A stretch of 64,000 bases of DNA, taken from assembly GCF_002288005.1 (NCBI RefSeq), contig NZ_CP016771.1:930001-994000 (forward strand), given 5' to 3'. Every line of letters begins with the position of its first letter. The stretch's first letter is position 1. Source of the stretch: Candidatus Nanopelagicus hibericus (GTDB lineage Bacteria; Actinomycetota; Actinomycetes; Nanopelagicales; Nanopelagicaceae). Both the position numbers and the translations under genes were made by a program. The notes under the pieces were generated by a model. It ran no database searches, was not told the DNA's origin, and was given only the letters and a program-made list of their open reading frames with translations. Positions 30,095-38,023 of the stretch are shown here, one piece after another.

Positions 30095-31779
30095 TACATC
30101 TTCTCCGGAGCGCTAACACCTAGTAAATCTAAACCATTATTGATTACCTGCGCAGTTGCCATGGCAAGGCTGGCGCGAGCAGAGTTTAAAGGCCCAGGTT
30201 TTTCATCACCTAGTGGCAGTACTCGACAATCATTATAAAAGCGATGAAACTGGCCAGCGACCTCTTCAATATATCTAGCGACTCTGTGAGGTTGGCGCAT
30301 TTGCGCAGCAGCTGCAACAATTTTAGGGTACTGAGCGATTAAGCCAATTAATTCTCGCTCTCTTTCATGCACCAGCAACTCTGGTGAAAATGAGTTTAAA
30401 CCAAATTTAATTTTAAACTCTTTGGCATTGCGAAGTACTGCGCAAATTCGAGCATGCGCATACTGCACGTAATAAACTGGATTTTCATTTGTATTTTTCT
30501 TCAGCAGATCGACATCCATAACCATTGGTGTATCAGTCGGATATCTTGTTAATGTGTATCGGGCTGCATCTTTTCCAACTTTTTCTACTAACTCTTCTAG
30601 GGTAATAATAGTTCCAGCTCGTTTCGAAAGTTTTAATTCTTGCCCGCCTTCAATAATTTTCACCATTTGCCCAATTAATATTTCAACATCATCCTCTGGA
30701 TTATCGCCAGCGCAGGCTGCTATTGCTTTTATCCGGCCCACATATCCATGATGGTCTGCGCCAAGCATATAAATACATAAATTAAATCCGCGCTCTCGCT
30801 TGCTAATGTAATAAGCAGAGTCAGATGCAAAATAAGCAAAGGATCCGTCGGACTTAATCATTACTCGATCCTTATCATCGGCAAAATCAGTTGTGCGAAG
30901 CCAGGTAGCACCATCCGCTTCATATACATGGCCTAAAGATTTCAATTTATCTAAAATGTGAACGAAGAAGTTATTTTCGTAGAGTGTTCGCTCAGAGAAC
31001 CAGGTATCAAAATGGGTGCCAAAATTCTCTAAAACTTTACGCTGCTGCGCTAACTGCAGCTGATACCCAGTATCTCTAAATGCTGCAATTGAATCTGATT
31101 CTGCCAATTTGGTAAAGTTAGGATTGGCTTGAGTAATCTCATTTGCTAAATCCACTATGTACTCACCGTGATATCCATTTTCAGGGATAGCAATTTTAAG
31201 CGCCGCAGCACGTAGTGATTGGCCAAACAAATCCATCTGATTGCCGCGATCATTAACATAAAACTCTCTTGATACCTCTGCCCCGGCAGCTGCTAATACT
31301 CGACCTAAGGAATCTCCCACCGCCGCCCACCTGGTGTGCCCTAAATGCAATGGTCCGGTGGGATTTGCACTAACAAATTCAAGATTAATTCGCTTTCCAT
31401 CAAGTGCGCTAGAAGTCCCATATTTCTTACCTAGGGTAAGAATTTCACTCACTACACCTGCTTGACTTGCACTTTCTAAAGTTATGTTGATAAATCCTGG
31501 GCCGGCAATCTCAATTTTACTAATTCCATTAGGGGTTAATAGATTGTTATCCGAAAGGGTTTTGACAATCACCTCAGCGATCACCCGTGGTTGGTTATTG
31601 GCAACCTTCGCCAGAGATAAGGCGACTGAAGTTGCATAATCACCATGCTCACGATTTTTTGGTCGATCGAGGATTAGCCGCTGGGGCAATTCACAATTTA
31701 ACTCACCGCTACTTTTGGCCAGTGCCAGCGCTTTGAGGATTGCTTGCGCAACCTTATTTTGCACCGAATCTGCACTCAT
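30094..31779 (-). CDS. argS: Arginyl-tRNA synthetase
   Basis: 561 aa class I synthetase. An N-terminal additional domain (1-110), the HIGH motif as ANPTGPLHLGHTRWAA, the KMSKS-like region KLSKRAGTIITLEE, and a C-terminal DALR anticodon-binding domain (MRQPHRVARYIEEVAGQFHRFYNDCRVLP). First gene of the long minus-strand run; its 5' end faces the tRNA-Leu gene across about 100 bp. Confidence 0.97.
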   Translation of the reverse strand: MSADSVQNKVAQAILKALALAKSSGELNCELPQRLILDRPKNREHGDYATSVALSLAKVANNQPRVIAEVIVKTLSDNNLLTPNGISKIEIAGPGFINITLESASQAGVVSEILTLGKKYGTSSALDGKRINLEFVSANPTGPLHLGHTRWAAVGDSLGRVLAAAGAEVSREFYVNDRGNQMDLFGQSLRAAALKIAIPENGYHGEYIVDLANEITQANPNFTKLAESDSIAAFRDTGYQLQLAQQRKVLENFGTHFDTWFSERTLYENNFFVHILDKLKSLGHVYEADGATWLRTTDFADDKDRVMIKSDGSFAYFASDSAYYISKRERGFNLCIYMLGADHHGYVGRIKAIAACAGDNPEDDVEILIGQMVKIIEGGQELKLSKRAGTIITLEELVEKVGKDAARYTLTRYPTDTPMVMDVDLLKKNTNENPVYYVQYAHARICAVLRNAKEFKIKFGLNSFSPELLVHERERELIGLIAQYPKIVAAAAQMRQPHRVARYIEEVAGQFHRFYNDCRVLPLGDEKPGPLNSARASLAMATAQVINNGLDLLGVSAPEKM

Positions 31780-31877
31780 TTGAGCAAGGCTACCCGCTTA
31801 AGCTTGCTAAAGGTCGATGGATTTTGGTGATGCCGCCATTTACACCGTAATCTTTCCCCCTCACTCAAGAAATAATT

Positions 31878-31959
31878 GCGGGAGTGGTGAAATGGCAGAC
31901 ACGCAGGTCTTAGGAACCTGTGCTTCGGCGTGTGGGTTCAAGTCCCACCTCCCGCACCA
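31878..31959 (+). tRNA. tRNA-Leu (anticodon UAG), CCA encoded
   Basis: Class II tRNA. The acceptor arms GCGGGAG (31878-31884) and CTCCCGC (31949-31955) pair over 7 bp, followed by discriminator A and an encoded CCA. The anticodon stem CAGGT/ACCTG encloses the loop CTTAGGA, giving anticodon TAG, which reads CUN leucine codons. The long variable arm contains TGCTTCGGCG, and the T arm is GTGGGTTCAAGTCCCAC. Confidence 0.97.
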
Positions 31960-31995
31960 GTTGTAAATAATTTGTTGGTAGGGAAGGCTAAGGAC

Positions 31996-32799
31996 ATGGC
32001 TGAAAAGAAACTACTAAGTTGGGTTGGATTTAAAGGCGAGGAAGAAGGCAAATCTGCGCCTGCCCAAAATGCGTTAGAGAGAATTCGAGAGCTGGAAAAC
32101 CAATTGAATGACCTGCGCTCACGTAGGGACATTACCGGCCTAAGCCGCGAAGAGTTTGAAATTTTGGCAACTGAAACTGCCATGACAATGATTAAGTCTG
32201 CGCAACAACGTGAAGCAAGGGCAAATGCGGCAGCACAAAAAATAATTAATGAAACAAGTCGCAATACAAAGGAAAAGCTAGAAGCCGCAGAAGCTAAAGC
32301 TAAAAGTATTCTTTCATCAGCAGAATCTACGGGACGCAGATATATCTCTGCTGCTGAGGATGATGCTGCAGATCTAGTAATAACAGCTGAAGCCAAAGCC
32401 GATGAAATTCTCAATAAATCATCACGGGAAGCAAGTGCGTTGAGTGCAGCAGCAAAGCGCGATGCGCAAAAACTGGTCAACGATGCTAGTAAGAATATTG
32501 TGGATTATCGCTCCTGGTTATCATCGGCGATATCTGAGGCAGAACGGCTCCACCGAACTCAGAATGCATCTTTAAATGCTGCTGAAAGCGCAATTCAGGA
32601 ATCGAGACAAAAGTTGAAGCACGCCTTCGATCGGCTGTCACAGTTGCAAGATGATATCTACGCAAATTTAGATTCTGAGAATAGGCCAACTAACAAAACT
32701 TTTGTGGCCGGGGCGGGTAAGAAAGCCGCAGCGGCAGCTGCTAGAAAACAAAAAGCAATAAATAAGAAAAATACTGCTAGTAAAAAGAAAAAGAAATAA
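31996..32799 (+). CDS. Coiled-coil protein with Lys-rich C-terminal tail, function unknown
   Basis: 267 aa from ATG 31996, preceded by AAGG; the longer frame would start inside the tRNA and is rejected. Residues about 25-220 are almost wholly heptad-like, Ala/Glu/Lys/Arg-rich helix with no enzyme motif, resembling DivIVA-type or ATP-synthase-b-type coiled coils. The last 30 residues are an Ala/Lys tail (KKAAAAAARKQKA...KKKKK). No signal peptide or membrane segment. It could be a cell-division/polarity scaffold or a nucleoid-linked filament protein; this is a guess from shape only. It stands alone between the tRNA and the acyltransferase. Confidence 0.7.
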   Translation: MAEKKLLSWVGFKGEEEGKSAPAQNALERIRELENQLNDLRSRRDITGLSREEFEILATETAMTMIKSAQQREARANAAAQKIINETSRNTKEKLEAAEAKAKSILSSAESTGRRYISAAEDDAADLVITAEAKADEILNKSSREASALSAAAKRDAQKLVNDASKNIVDYRSWLSSAISEAERLHRTQNASLNAAESAIQESRQKLKHAFDRLSQLQDDIYANLDSENRPTNKTFVAGAGKKAAAAAARKQKAINKKNTASKKKKK

Positions 32800-32850
32800 C
32801 TCTTAAAGTTGGAGTTAGCCATGCTTAACTTCTTAGCATTGGATTACTGA

Positions 32851-34626
32851 GTGAACACAAAGCATGTGACTGGCAAAGTTGGTGTTCGCCATATCTCATC
32901 AATTGATGGCCTACGCGCAATTGCAGTTGCTGCCGTAGTTTTATACCACCTAGGAATCTCTTGGATCCCGGGTGGTTTTTTGGGTGTGGATTTATTTTTT
33001 GTAATCTCAGGATATGTCATTACTCGGCTAATTCTTGATTCAATAAATCAATCAGGTGCACTAGACCTAAGAGCCTTCTATGCTGCAAGGCTTCGAAGAA
33101 TTTACCCTGGTTTTATTTTCATGGTGATTTGTACGATTATCTTTATTGGTGTTTGGGCGCCAGAAGCAATTAAGCGTTTCTTAACCGATTTACCATACGC
33201 TCTTAGTGGCAGCATAAATTGGTATTTAGTTGCAAAAAATCAAGATTATTTTGAAACCATCGGTCGCCCGCCCTTACTGCAACATACTTGGTCTTTAGCA
33301 GTTGAATTACAGTTTTATTTGATCTGGCCTATTATTTTATTAACAATTTTGAAGTATTTTGGAAAGAAAAATATCGCAAGAATTGCATTGGGTATTGCCA
33401 TGATCTCTGGTGTGACTTTATTTATTGTTTCCCTCAGTCTTGATCAAGCAAACGCCAAACAAATCAGTCATATTTATTTTGGTACTGACACCCATTCACT
33501 TGGATTATTTCTTGGTTCAGCACTGGCAGTCTCGTGGATCCCTCAAAACCTTGGTGGTGCCATTACAAAACGGGCTCAAGATGTTATTGATGGCATTGGA
33601 GTTGTTGGCTTATTGGGATTGATCTCAATCTTTTTATTTATAGATCAATCAAATGCAAATCTTTATCGACTGGCATTTCCACTAGCGGGCATATTTGGAT
33701 GTTTGGTAATTATTTCGCTAGTTCATCCCGCATCAAGATTTGCACCGATAATCAGCACCGCCCCGTTTCGCTGGGTCGGTCAACGTAGTTATGGAATCTA
33801 TATTTGGCACTGGGTAATATTTCAAGTGACTAGACCCTCTGTAGATTTATCTGGACAAACCTGGGCACTTTATCTGGCACGAGTTCTATTGGTGCTTGCA
33901 CTTGCTGATATCTCACTGCGTTGGGTTGAGATTCCATTTAGACAAGGTTCAGTACAAAACTGGTTTCGGGGAATGAAATACCGCTCCACCAAGATCAGGC
34001 TTCGCCAACAGGTTTCATTGTTAACCTCGGTAATCGCAGTACTGGCCGTAACATCAATTATTTCAGTACAAGCAATAAATAAAGCTGACCAAATTACAAA
34101 CCAAGTGCTGGAAGAGATAATCCCTTCCGAGCCAAATCAGCAAGATTTAGGCAGTACAACTGGGCTTTGGGTAACTGGTGACAGTGTTATTTTGGGAATA
34201 AGAAGTAAGTTGGAGAGCAAAGAACACATCTCGCTAATTAATGCCAGGGTTGGCAGGCAAGCACCAGAGTTACTAGCAGTTATGCGGGTGGATCAAACCT
34301 CGGTTCCTTCCTCACCTGTTATATTTAATTTGGGTAATAACAACGCTTTGTCTGAGCAGACCGTAATAGATATTTTTGAAACTGTTAAAAATCAGCCACA
34401 AATTATTGTGGTAAACACCGCGGTTCCCAGGGCATGGAAAGATGCAAACAACGAAATAATTTCAAAAGTTTCTGCAAGGTATCCAAATGTAAAATTAGTG
34501 GATTGGGATCGAATCTCTAAAGGTCGACCAGAATTATTTGCTCCTGACGGTGTTCACTTGAGCCCGACTGGCTCTGATGTATATGTCGATTTAGTTTTGA
34601 GTGTTTTTAGTAAAACGCCTGCATAA
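32851..34626 (+). CDS. Membrane O-acyltransferase (acyltransferase-3/OafA family) with C-terminal SGNH-like domain
   Basis: 591 aa. Residues about 15-380 form the ten-helix acyltransferase-3 domain with SSIDGLRAIAVAAVVLYHLG (catalytic His), FFVISGYVITRLI and RSYGIYIWHWVIF. A linker helix around 390-410 leads to a periplasmic SGNH-hydrolase-like domain: VTGDSVILG (Ser), FNLGNNN (Asn) and DGVHLSPTG (Asp/His). Such fusions transfer acyl groups to cell-surface glycans such as peptidoglycan or polysaccharide. The GTG start at 32851 has no strong ribosome site, so the start is approximate. A terminator follows. Confidence 0.9.
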   Translation: MNTKHVTGKVGVRHISSIDGLRAIAVAAVVLYHLGISWIPGGFLGVDLFFVISGYVITRLILDSINQSGALDLRAFYAARLRRIYPGFIFMVICTIIFIGVWAPEAIKRFLTDLPYALSGSINWYLVAKNQDYFETIGRPPLLQHTWSLAVELQFYLIWPIILLTILKYFGKKNIARIALGIAMISGVTLFIVSLSLDQANAKQISHIYFGTDTHSLGLFLGSALAVSWIPQNLGGAITKRAQDVIDGIGVVGLLGLISIFLFIDQSNANLYRLAFPLAGIFGCLVIISLVHPASRFAPIISTAPFRWVGQRSYGIYIWHWVIFQVTRPSVDLSGQTWALYLARVLLVLALADISLRWVEIPFRQGSVQNWFRGMKYRSTKIRLRQQVSLLTSVIAVLAVTSIISVQAINKADQITNQVLEEIIPSEPNQQDLGSTTGLWVTGDSVILGIRSKLESKEHISLINARVGRQAPELLAVMRVDQTSVPSSPVIFNLGNNNALSEQTVIDIFETVKNQPQIIVVNTAVPRAWKDANNEIISKVSARYPNVKLVDWDRISKGRPELFAPDGVHLSPTGSDVYVDLVLSVFSKTPA

Positions 34627-34640
34627 GATTTAGAAAATAA

Positions 34641-34671
34641 AAATGGCCCTTAATTTTCTTAAGGGCCATTT
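34641..34671. terminator. Bidirectional intrinsic terminator
   Basis: Perfect 13-bp inverted repeat AAATGGCCCTTAA / TTAAGGGCCATTT with a TTTTC loop; A- and T-rich flanks on both sides let it act for the acyltransferase (plus) and the FN3 protein (minus), whose stops face it. Confidence 0.9.
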
Positions 34672-34682
34672 TAATATTTAGA

Positions 34683-35399
34683 TTAAGACCAGCTGCCTGG
34701 CAATCCGTGAACTTTGCCGGCAACTACTTCACCATCTGAATAAACCGTGGATACTCTTACCTGAACCCAACCAGTTTCATCATTTTTGGTAATTTGTTGC
34801 TTTAGTTGTGTTGCTGGAACGGTGGCAACTAATTTCCACTCACCAACACCATTTGCACGCAATTCAACGTTGTAACCAGTGATTCCTTCAGCTGCTGCAG
34901 GAGTCTTCCAATTTACCGTTGCACCACCATCATTGTATAAAGAGACGATTCCGACTGGTGCTTCGTAGGCACCAATTGGTGCTGAACTTGGCTCAGTTGT
35001 TGGTTCAGCAGATTCTGATGCTGCTGGGGTTGGGGTAACAGTTGCAGTATCAGAGTTTGAATTTTTAGAAATCACCGCAACTGCCAAAATTAAAATGCCA
35101 ACTACAACAGCAATAACAATTCCCTTAGATGAGGAAGAATCACTTGAAGTCGATTTAGGCTTGTAGGAAACTCCTGATGAAGGCTTTGGAGTAGTTGAGA
35201 TCGATGAGAGAGATGATCTTGATGATCCACTTACCGGCACTGATGGAATTGAATAACGGACCGTTGATCTACTAGATTTTTTAGCGCTCTTTTTTACCTT
35301 ACGCTTTGTGGTCGTACGTTTAGCACTTTTTTTCACAGTGCGTTTTGCTGAACTTCTTTTTGCAGCAGACTTCTTTGCTGCCTTTTTCTTTGCGGCCAC
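34683..35399 (-). CDS. Membrane protein with histone-H1-like N-terminal tail and extracellular FN3-like domain
   Basis: 238 aa from GTG 35399, about 8 nt after AAGGAG. Residues 1-47 are nearly pure Lys/Ala/Arg/Ser repeats (AAKKKAAKKSAAKR...), like bacterial histone-H1-type DNA-binding tails. A Ser-rich linker follows, then one membrane helix at 93-111 (GIVIAVVVGILILAVAVI), a Pro/Thr/Ser/Glu stalk, and a C-terminal fibronectin-III-like domain from about 148 (VGIVSLYNDGGATVNWKTP...GYNVELR). By the positive-inside rule the basic tail is cytoplasmic. No catalytic residues. It may tether nucleic acid or acidic partners to the membrane (inference). Confidence 0.75.
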   Translation of the reverse strand: MAAKKKAAKKSAAKRSSAKRTVKKSAKRTTTKRKVKKSAKKSSRSTVRYSIPSVPVSGSSRSSLSSISTTPKPSSGVSYKPKSTSSDSSSSKGIVIAVVVGILILAVAVISKNSNSDTATVTPTPAASESAEPTTEPSSAPIGAYEAPVGIVSLYNDGGATVNWKTPAAAEGITGYNVELRANGVGEWKLVATVPATQLKQQITKNDETGWVQVRVSTVYSDGEVVAGKVHGLPGSWS

Positions 35400-35535
35400 T
35401 TAAAACTCCTTATTGATCAGTACTGGTAAAAATATTTACCAGCAGGACAAGAATAGTTGAGATTTCCTTAGGGGAGGATGAGATAAGGATACAACAGTAA
35501 ATAACCTATTTCGCCTAAGTGAATATCTAGTGGCA

Positions 35536-36162
35536 TTAGAGATTTGTCTGCAAAAAAGGCATCATTCTGCGCAGTGCAATGCCCCGATGACTAATCTCAT
35601 CCTTCACCCTAGGTGAAAGTTGTGCCAAGCTCTGATTAAAACCGGTAGGCATAAAAATTGGATCATAACCAAAACCAGCATTTCCTATTGGTTGAAAAAC
35701 AATCTCGCCAGGCAAAACCCCTTCCGCCTCTTTTTCGTTAGCCGACCCAGTTGGATTTGGCTGATATAAAGCCACCACCGCTTTAAACTGAGCACCGCGC
35801 TTATCTTTGGCAACTGATTTAAGTTGCTCTAATACTTTATTTATATTGACCAAATCACGTTGGCTACTATCTTCACCCAGATAATCACCCCAACGTGCTG
35901 AGTAAATACCTGGATCACCGTTGAGGGCATCAATAAATAATCCGCTGTCATCAGCCAGGGCTGGCAGCTGGGTGAAATCTGAGATTGCCTTCGCCTTTAA
36001 TCTGGCATTCTCACTTAAACTTTTTCCACTCTCCACCACATCTGGCATATCTGGAAAATCATTTAAGCCTAAAACCATAATATCTTTAGCATGCTCAGCT
36101 AATAATCGCTTGAATTCAACAATCTTGCCGGCATTTTTTGTTGCCAAAACCAGTTTGCGCAT
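35536..36162 (-). CDS. rdgB: XTP/dITP diphosphatase (non-canonical purine NTP pyrophosphatase)
   Basis: 208 aa, HAM1/RdgB family. It removes ITP, dITP and XTP from the nucleotide pool. The N-terminal VLATKNAGKIVEFKRLL, LPALADDSGLFIDALNGDPGIYSARW (active-site Asp pair) and FGYDPIFMP...SHRGIALRRM are complete. It lies 15 bp after rph; the murI-rph-rdgB order is conserved in actinobacteria. Confidence 0.96.
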   Translation of the reverse strand: MRKLVLATKNAGKIVEFKRLLAEHAKDIMVLGLNDFPDMPDVVESGKSLSENARLKAKAISDFTQLPALADDSGLFIDALNGDPGIYSARWGDYLGEDSSQRDLVNINKVLEQLKSVAKDKRGAQFKAVVALYQPNPTGSANEKEAEGVLPGEIVFQPIGNAGFGYDPIFMPTGFNQSLAQLSPRVKDEISHRGIALRRMMPFLQTNL

Positions 36163-36177
36163 CAGGTGTAAGAAAAG

Positions 36178-36903
36178 TTACTGCTTTAAAGCTTCTGCTT
36201 GTAATTTTGTCAGCTGGGCGCATCCTTTTACGCCTAAATCTAATAATTGATCTAGTAGGGCGCGATCAAAGGGCTTTGCCTCGGCGGTGCCTTGTACCTC
36301 AATAAAATTACCATCACCGGTGCAGACAATATTCATATCAGTCTGTGCACTCACATCCTCTTCATAACAAAGATCTAAGAGCGGCTGCCCGTTGATAATG
36401 CCAACGGAGACGGCAGCTACTGATTGGGTGATTGGGTTTACCGTTTTGCCAATATGGCTATTTGCCTTTGCCCAGTTGATTGCATCTGCCAGCGCCACAT
36501 AAGCACCAGTTATTGCAGCGGTGCGAGTGCCACCATCTGCCTGCAACACATCACAATCAATCACAATTGTGTTCTCGCCTAAAGCCTTCATATCAACCAC
36601 TCCGCGCAGTGATCTGCCAACTAATCTAGAGATCTCCTGCGTTCTGCCTCCTAATTTTCCCTTAACACTCTCCCGATCTGATCTGGTGTGGGTTGCTCTA
36701 GGCAACATTGCATACTCACTAGTTACCCAACCCTCACCCTTACCTACCAACCACCGTGGCACACCAGGTGTAAAGGATGCAACGCAAAGCACACGAGTAT
36801 TGCCAAACTCAACTAATACCGATCCTTCGGCGTTATTTAGCCAGTTACGAGTGAATTTAATGGGGCGCAATTGATCATTGGTTCTACCATCGCCTCTACT
36901 CAC
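36178..36903 (-). CDS. rph: Ribonuclease PH
   Basis: 241 aa phosphorolytic exoribonuclease that trims tRNA 3' ends. The start is GTG 36903 after GGGAG. Motifs: [10 protein letters not shown]-like beginning ([20 protein letters not shown]), [14 protein letters not shown], the RNA/phosphate-binding [16 protein letters not shown], and the metal-site [13 protein letters not shown]. Length is standard. It sits between murI (47-bp gap) and rdgB. Confidence 0.97.
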   Translation of the reverse strand: MSRGDGRTNDQLRPIKFTRNWLNNAEGSVLVEFGNTRVLCVASFTPGVPRWLVGKGEGWVTSEYAMLPRATHTRSDRESVKGKLGGRTQEISRLVGRSLRGVVDMKALGENTIVIDCDVLQADGGTRTAAITGAYVALADAINWAKANSHIGKTVNPITQSVAAVSVGIINGQPLLDLCYEEDVSAQTDMNIVCTGDGNFIEVQGTAEAKPFDRALLDQLLDLGVKGCAQLTKLQAEALKQ

Positions 36904-36950
36904 TTAGATCTCCCTTTACTCTCTTGCATTGTTTGATATTTTCATATTAT

Positions 36951-37763
36951 TTAGATCTGATTAGAGACGGTTAGTACCTCAGGACCTAAAAACCTTTTAG
37001 CCAAGGTGGCAAACTTATCGGGATCTGCAGTTGCCACAAATCTATGGCTCACCTTTCCTACCTGATCATTTAATAGATTCGCCTCGACTAAGGTGCGATA
37101 GAGATCTTTGGCAGTCTCCTCCGCACTAGACACTAGCGTTACATCATTTCCCATCACATAAGAGATCACGCCGGTAAGCAGTGGGTAATGAGTGCAACCT
37201 AAAACTAGGGTATCGATCTGCGCCTGTTTCATTGAAGCTAGATAATCTTGGGCAATTTTGGTGATCTCATCCCCTGAGGTTTTTCCAGATTCAACATACT
37301 CCACAAACAATGGGCAGGCCTTTGAGGTAATTGAAAATTGAGGTGCCGCGGCGAAGGCATCTAAATAAGCTTTGGATTCAATTGTTGCACTGGTGCCAAT
37401 CACGCCGATTTTTCCACTCCGGGTGGCAGCCACTGCCCGCCTTACCGCCGGTTGAATAACCTCAATTACTGGAATTTGATAACGCTCTCTAGCATCTCGC
37501 AGCATCGCAGCACTTGCAGTGTTGCAAGCAATCACAATCGCCTTAACCCCGGCGGCAACTAATTGGTCCATAATCTCCAGTGCGTAACTTCGAACCTCGG
37601 CTAATGATCGGCTGCCATAAGGACCACGGGCAGTGTCGCCCAGATAAAGAATTGATTCACCGGGAAGTTGATCAATAATCGCCCTGGCAACCGTCAGCCC
37701 ACCAACCCCAGAATCAAAGATGCCAATCGGCTCTCTCTTGCTTGGTTGCTTAGCGGTAGCCAT
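36951..37763 (-). CDS. murI: Glutamate racemase
   Basis: 270 aa cofactor-independent racemase supplying D-glutamate for peptidoglycan. The two catalytic cysteines are in [11 protein letters not shown] and [10 protein letters not shown]; the N-terminal [16 protein letters not shown] is the family signature. First gene of a murI-rph-rdgB run, divergent from the rhodopsin transcript across 260 bp. Confidence 0.97.
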   Translation of the reverse strand: MATAKQPSKREPIGIFDSGVGGLTVARAIIDQLPGESILYLGDTARGPYGSRSLAEVRSYALEIMDQLVAAGVKAIVIACNTASAAMLRDARERYQIPVIEVIQPAVRRAVAATRSGKIGVIGTSATIESKAYLDAFAAAPQFSITSKACPLFVEYVESGKTSGDEITKIAQDYLASMKQAQIDTLVLGCTHYPLLTGVISYVMGNDVTLVSSAEETAKDLYRTLVEANLLNDQVGKVSHRFVATADPDKFATLAKRFLGPEVLTVSNQI

Positions 37764-37829
37764 TTGGGTAAGTGTAAATGGCAGATCTTGCTATGGGTTG
37801 CCTTGGTCAAACCCGCAATAAATGTCCGA

Positions 37830-37857
37830 TTTACACCTATTTAGCATAAAAAATACT
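37830..37857 (+). promoter_or_regulatory. Putative promoter for the rhodopsin leader
   Basis: TTTACA at 37830-37835 (5 of 6 to the -35 consensus) and AATACT at 37852-37857 (4 of 6 to -10) are 16 bp apart. Initiation would fall near 37864, just ahead of an AAGGAG sequence. Predicted by eye only. Confidence 0.4.
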
Positions 37858-37879
37858 TAAGATTTAAGGAGAAATCAGG

Positions 37880-38023
37880 GTGAAATCACTTGCTCCACTG
37901 GTCAGTAACCACCACCCTTATACCCAAGCAAGCAGTTGCCGCCTGCATATGAGGCTACAAATGCCTGCTGGCTTGTGGCCAAAAGGTCATGAGCAACCTA
38001 AATGCCTACGGAGGCTTATTTAG
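37880..38023 (+). CDS. Candidate 47-codon upstream ORF coupled to the rhodopsin gene
   Basis: A GTG at 37880 lies 8 nt after AAGGAG, an excellent ribosome site, and opens 47 sense codons ending in TAG at 38021-38023, directly abutting the rhodopsin ATG at 38024. The peptide (beginning MKSLAPLVSN, ending PKCLRRLI) resembles nothing I recognise, and its codons are much less AT-biased than the neighbouring genes. It may therefore be a leader peptide, or an accidental frame over a structured RNA. Ribosomes translating it would melt the hairpin covering the rhodopsin ribosome site. Confidence 0.35.
   Translation: MKSLAPLVSNHHPYTQASSCRLHMRLQMPAGLWPKGHEQPKCLRRLI
37951..38023 (+). promoter_or_regulatory. 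Structured rhodopsin leader RNA with Shine-Dalgarno-sequestering hairpin
   Basis: Three helices can be drawn. (1) AGGC 37952-37955 with GCCT 37963-37966. (2) A 10-bp stem GCTTGTGGCC/GGTCATGAGC (37971-37980 with 37985-37994) closed by an AAAA loop. (3) CTAAAT-GCCT (37998-38007) with AGGC-TT-ATTTAG (38012-38023), loop ACGG; this buries GGAGG at 38010-38014, the only good ribosome site for rhodopsin (9 nt before the ATG). AAATGCCT occurs twice (37959, 38000) and AGGCT twice (37952, 38012), so helices 1 and 3 can swap partners. This is the layout of a translational switch. Ligand or trigger unknown; no known riboswitch class recognised. Confidence 0.6.

Noticed and set aside
28706-31877. T-box or amino-acid leader ahead of the lysA/hom or argS genes
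   Set aside because: The genes are separated by 0-18 bp, and the roughly 100 bp before argS shows no T-box core, lysine riboswitch core or leader peptide rich in the relevant codons.
31930-31995. Longer start for the coiled-coil gene inside tRNA-Leu
   Set aside because: The extra residues come from tRNA sequence; ATG 31996 has its own ribosome site.
37871-37955. Weak look of a cobalamin riboswitch in the rhodopsin leader (GGTGAAATC, CCACTG, CCTGC)
   Set aside because: The short matches are not in a convincing secondary-structure frame and the B12 box is not intact, so I do not call it a cobalamin riboswitch. A covariance-model search would decide.
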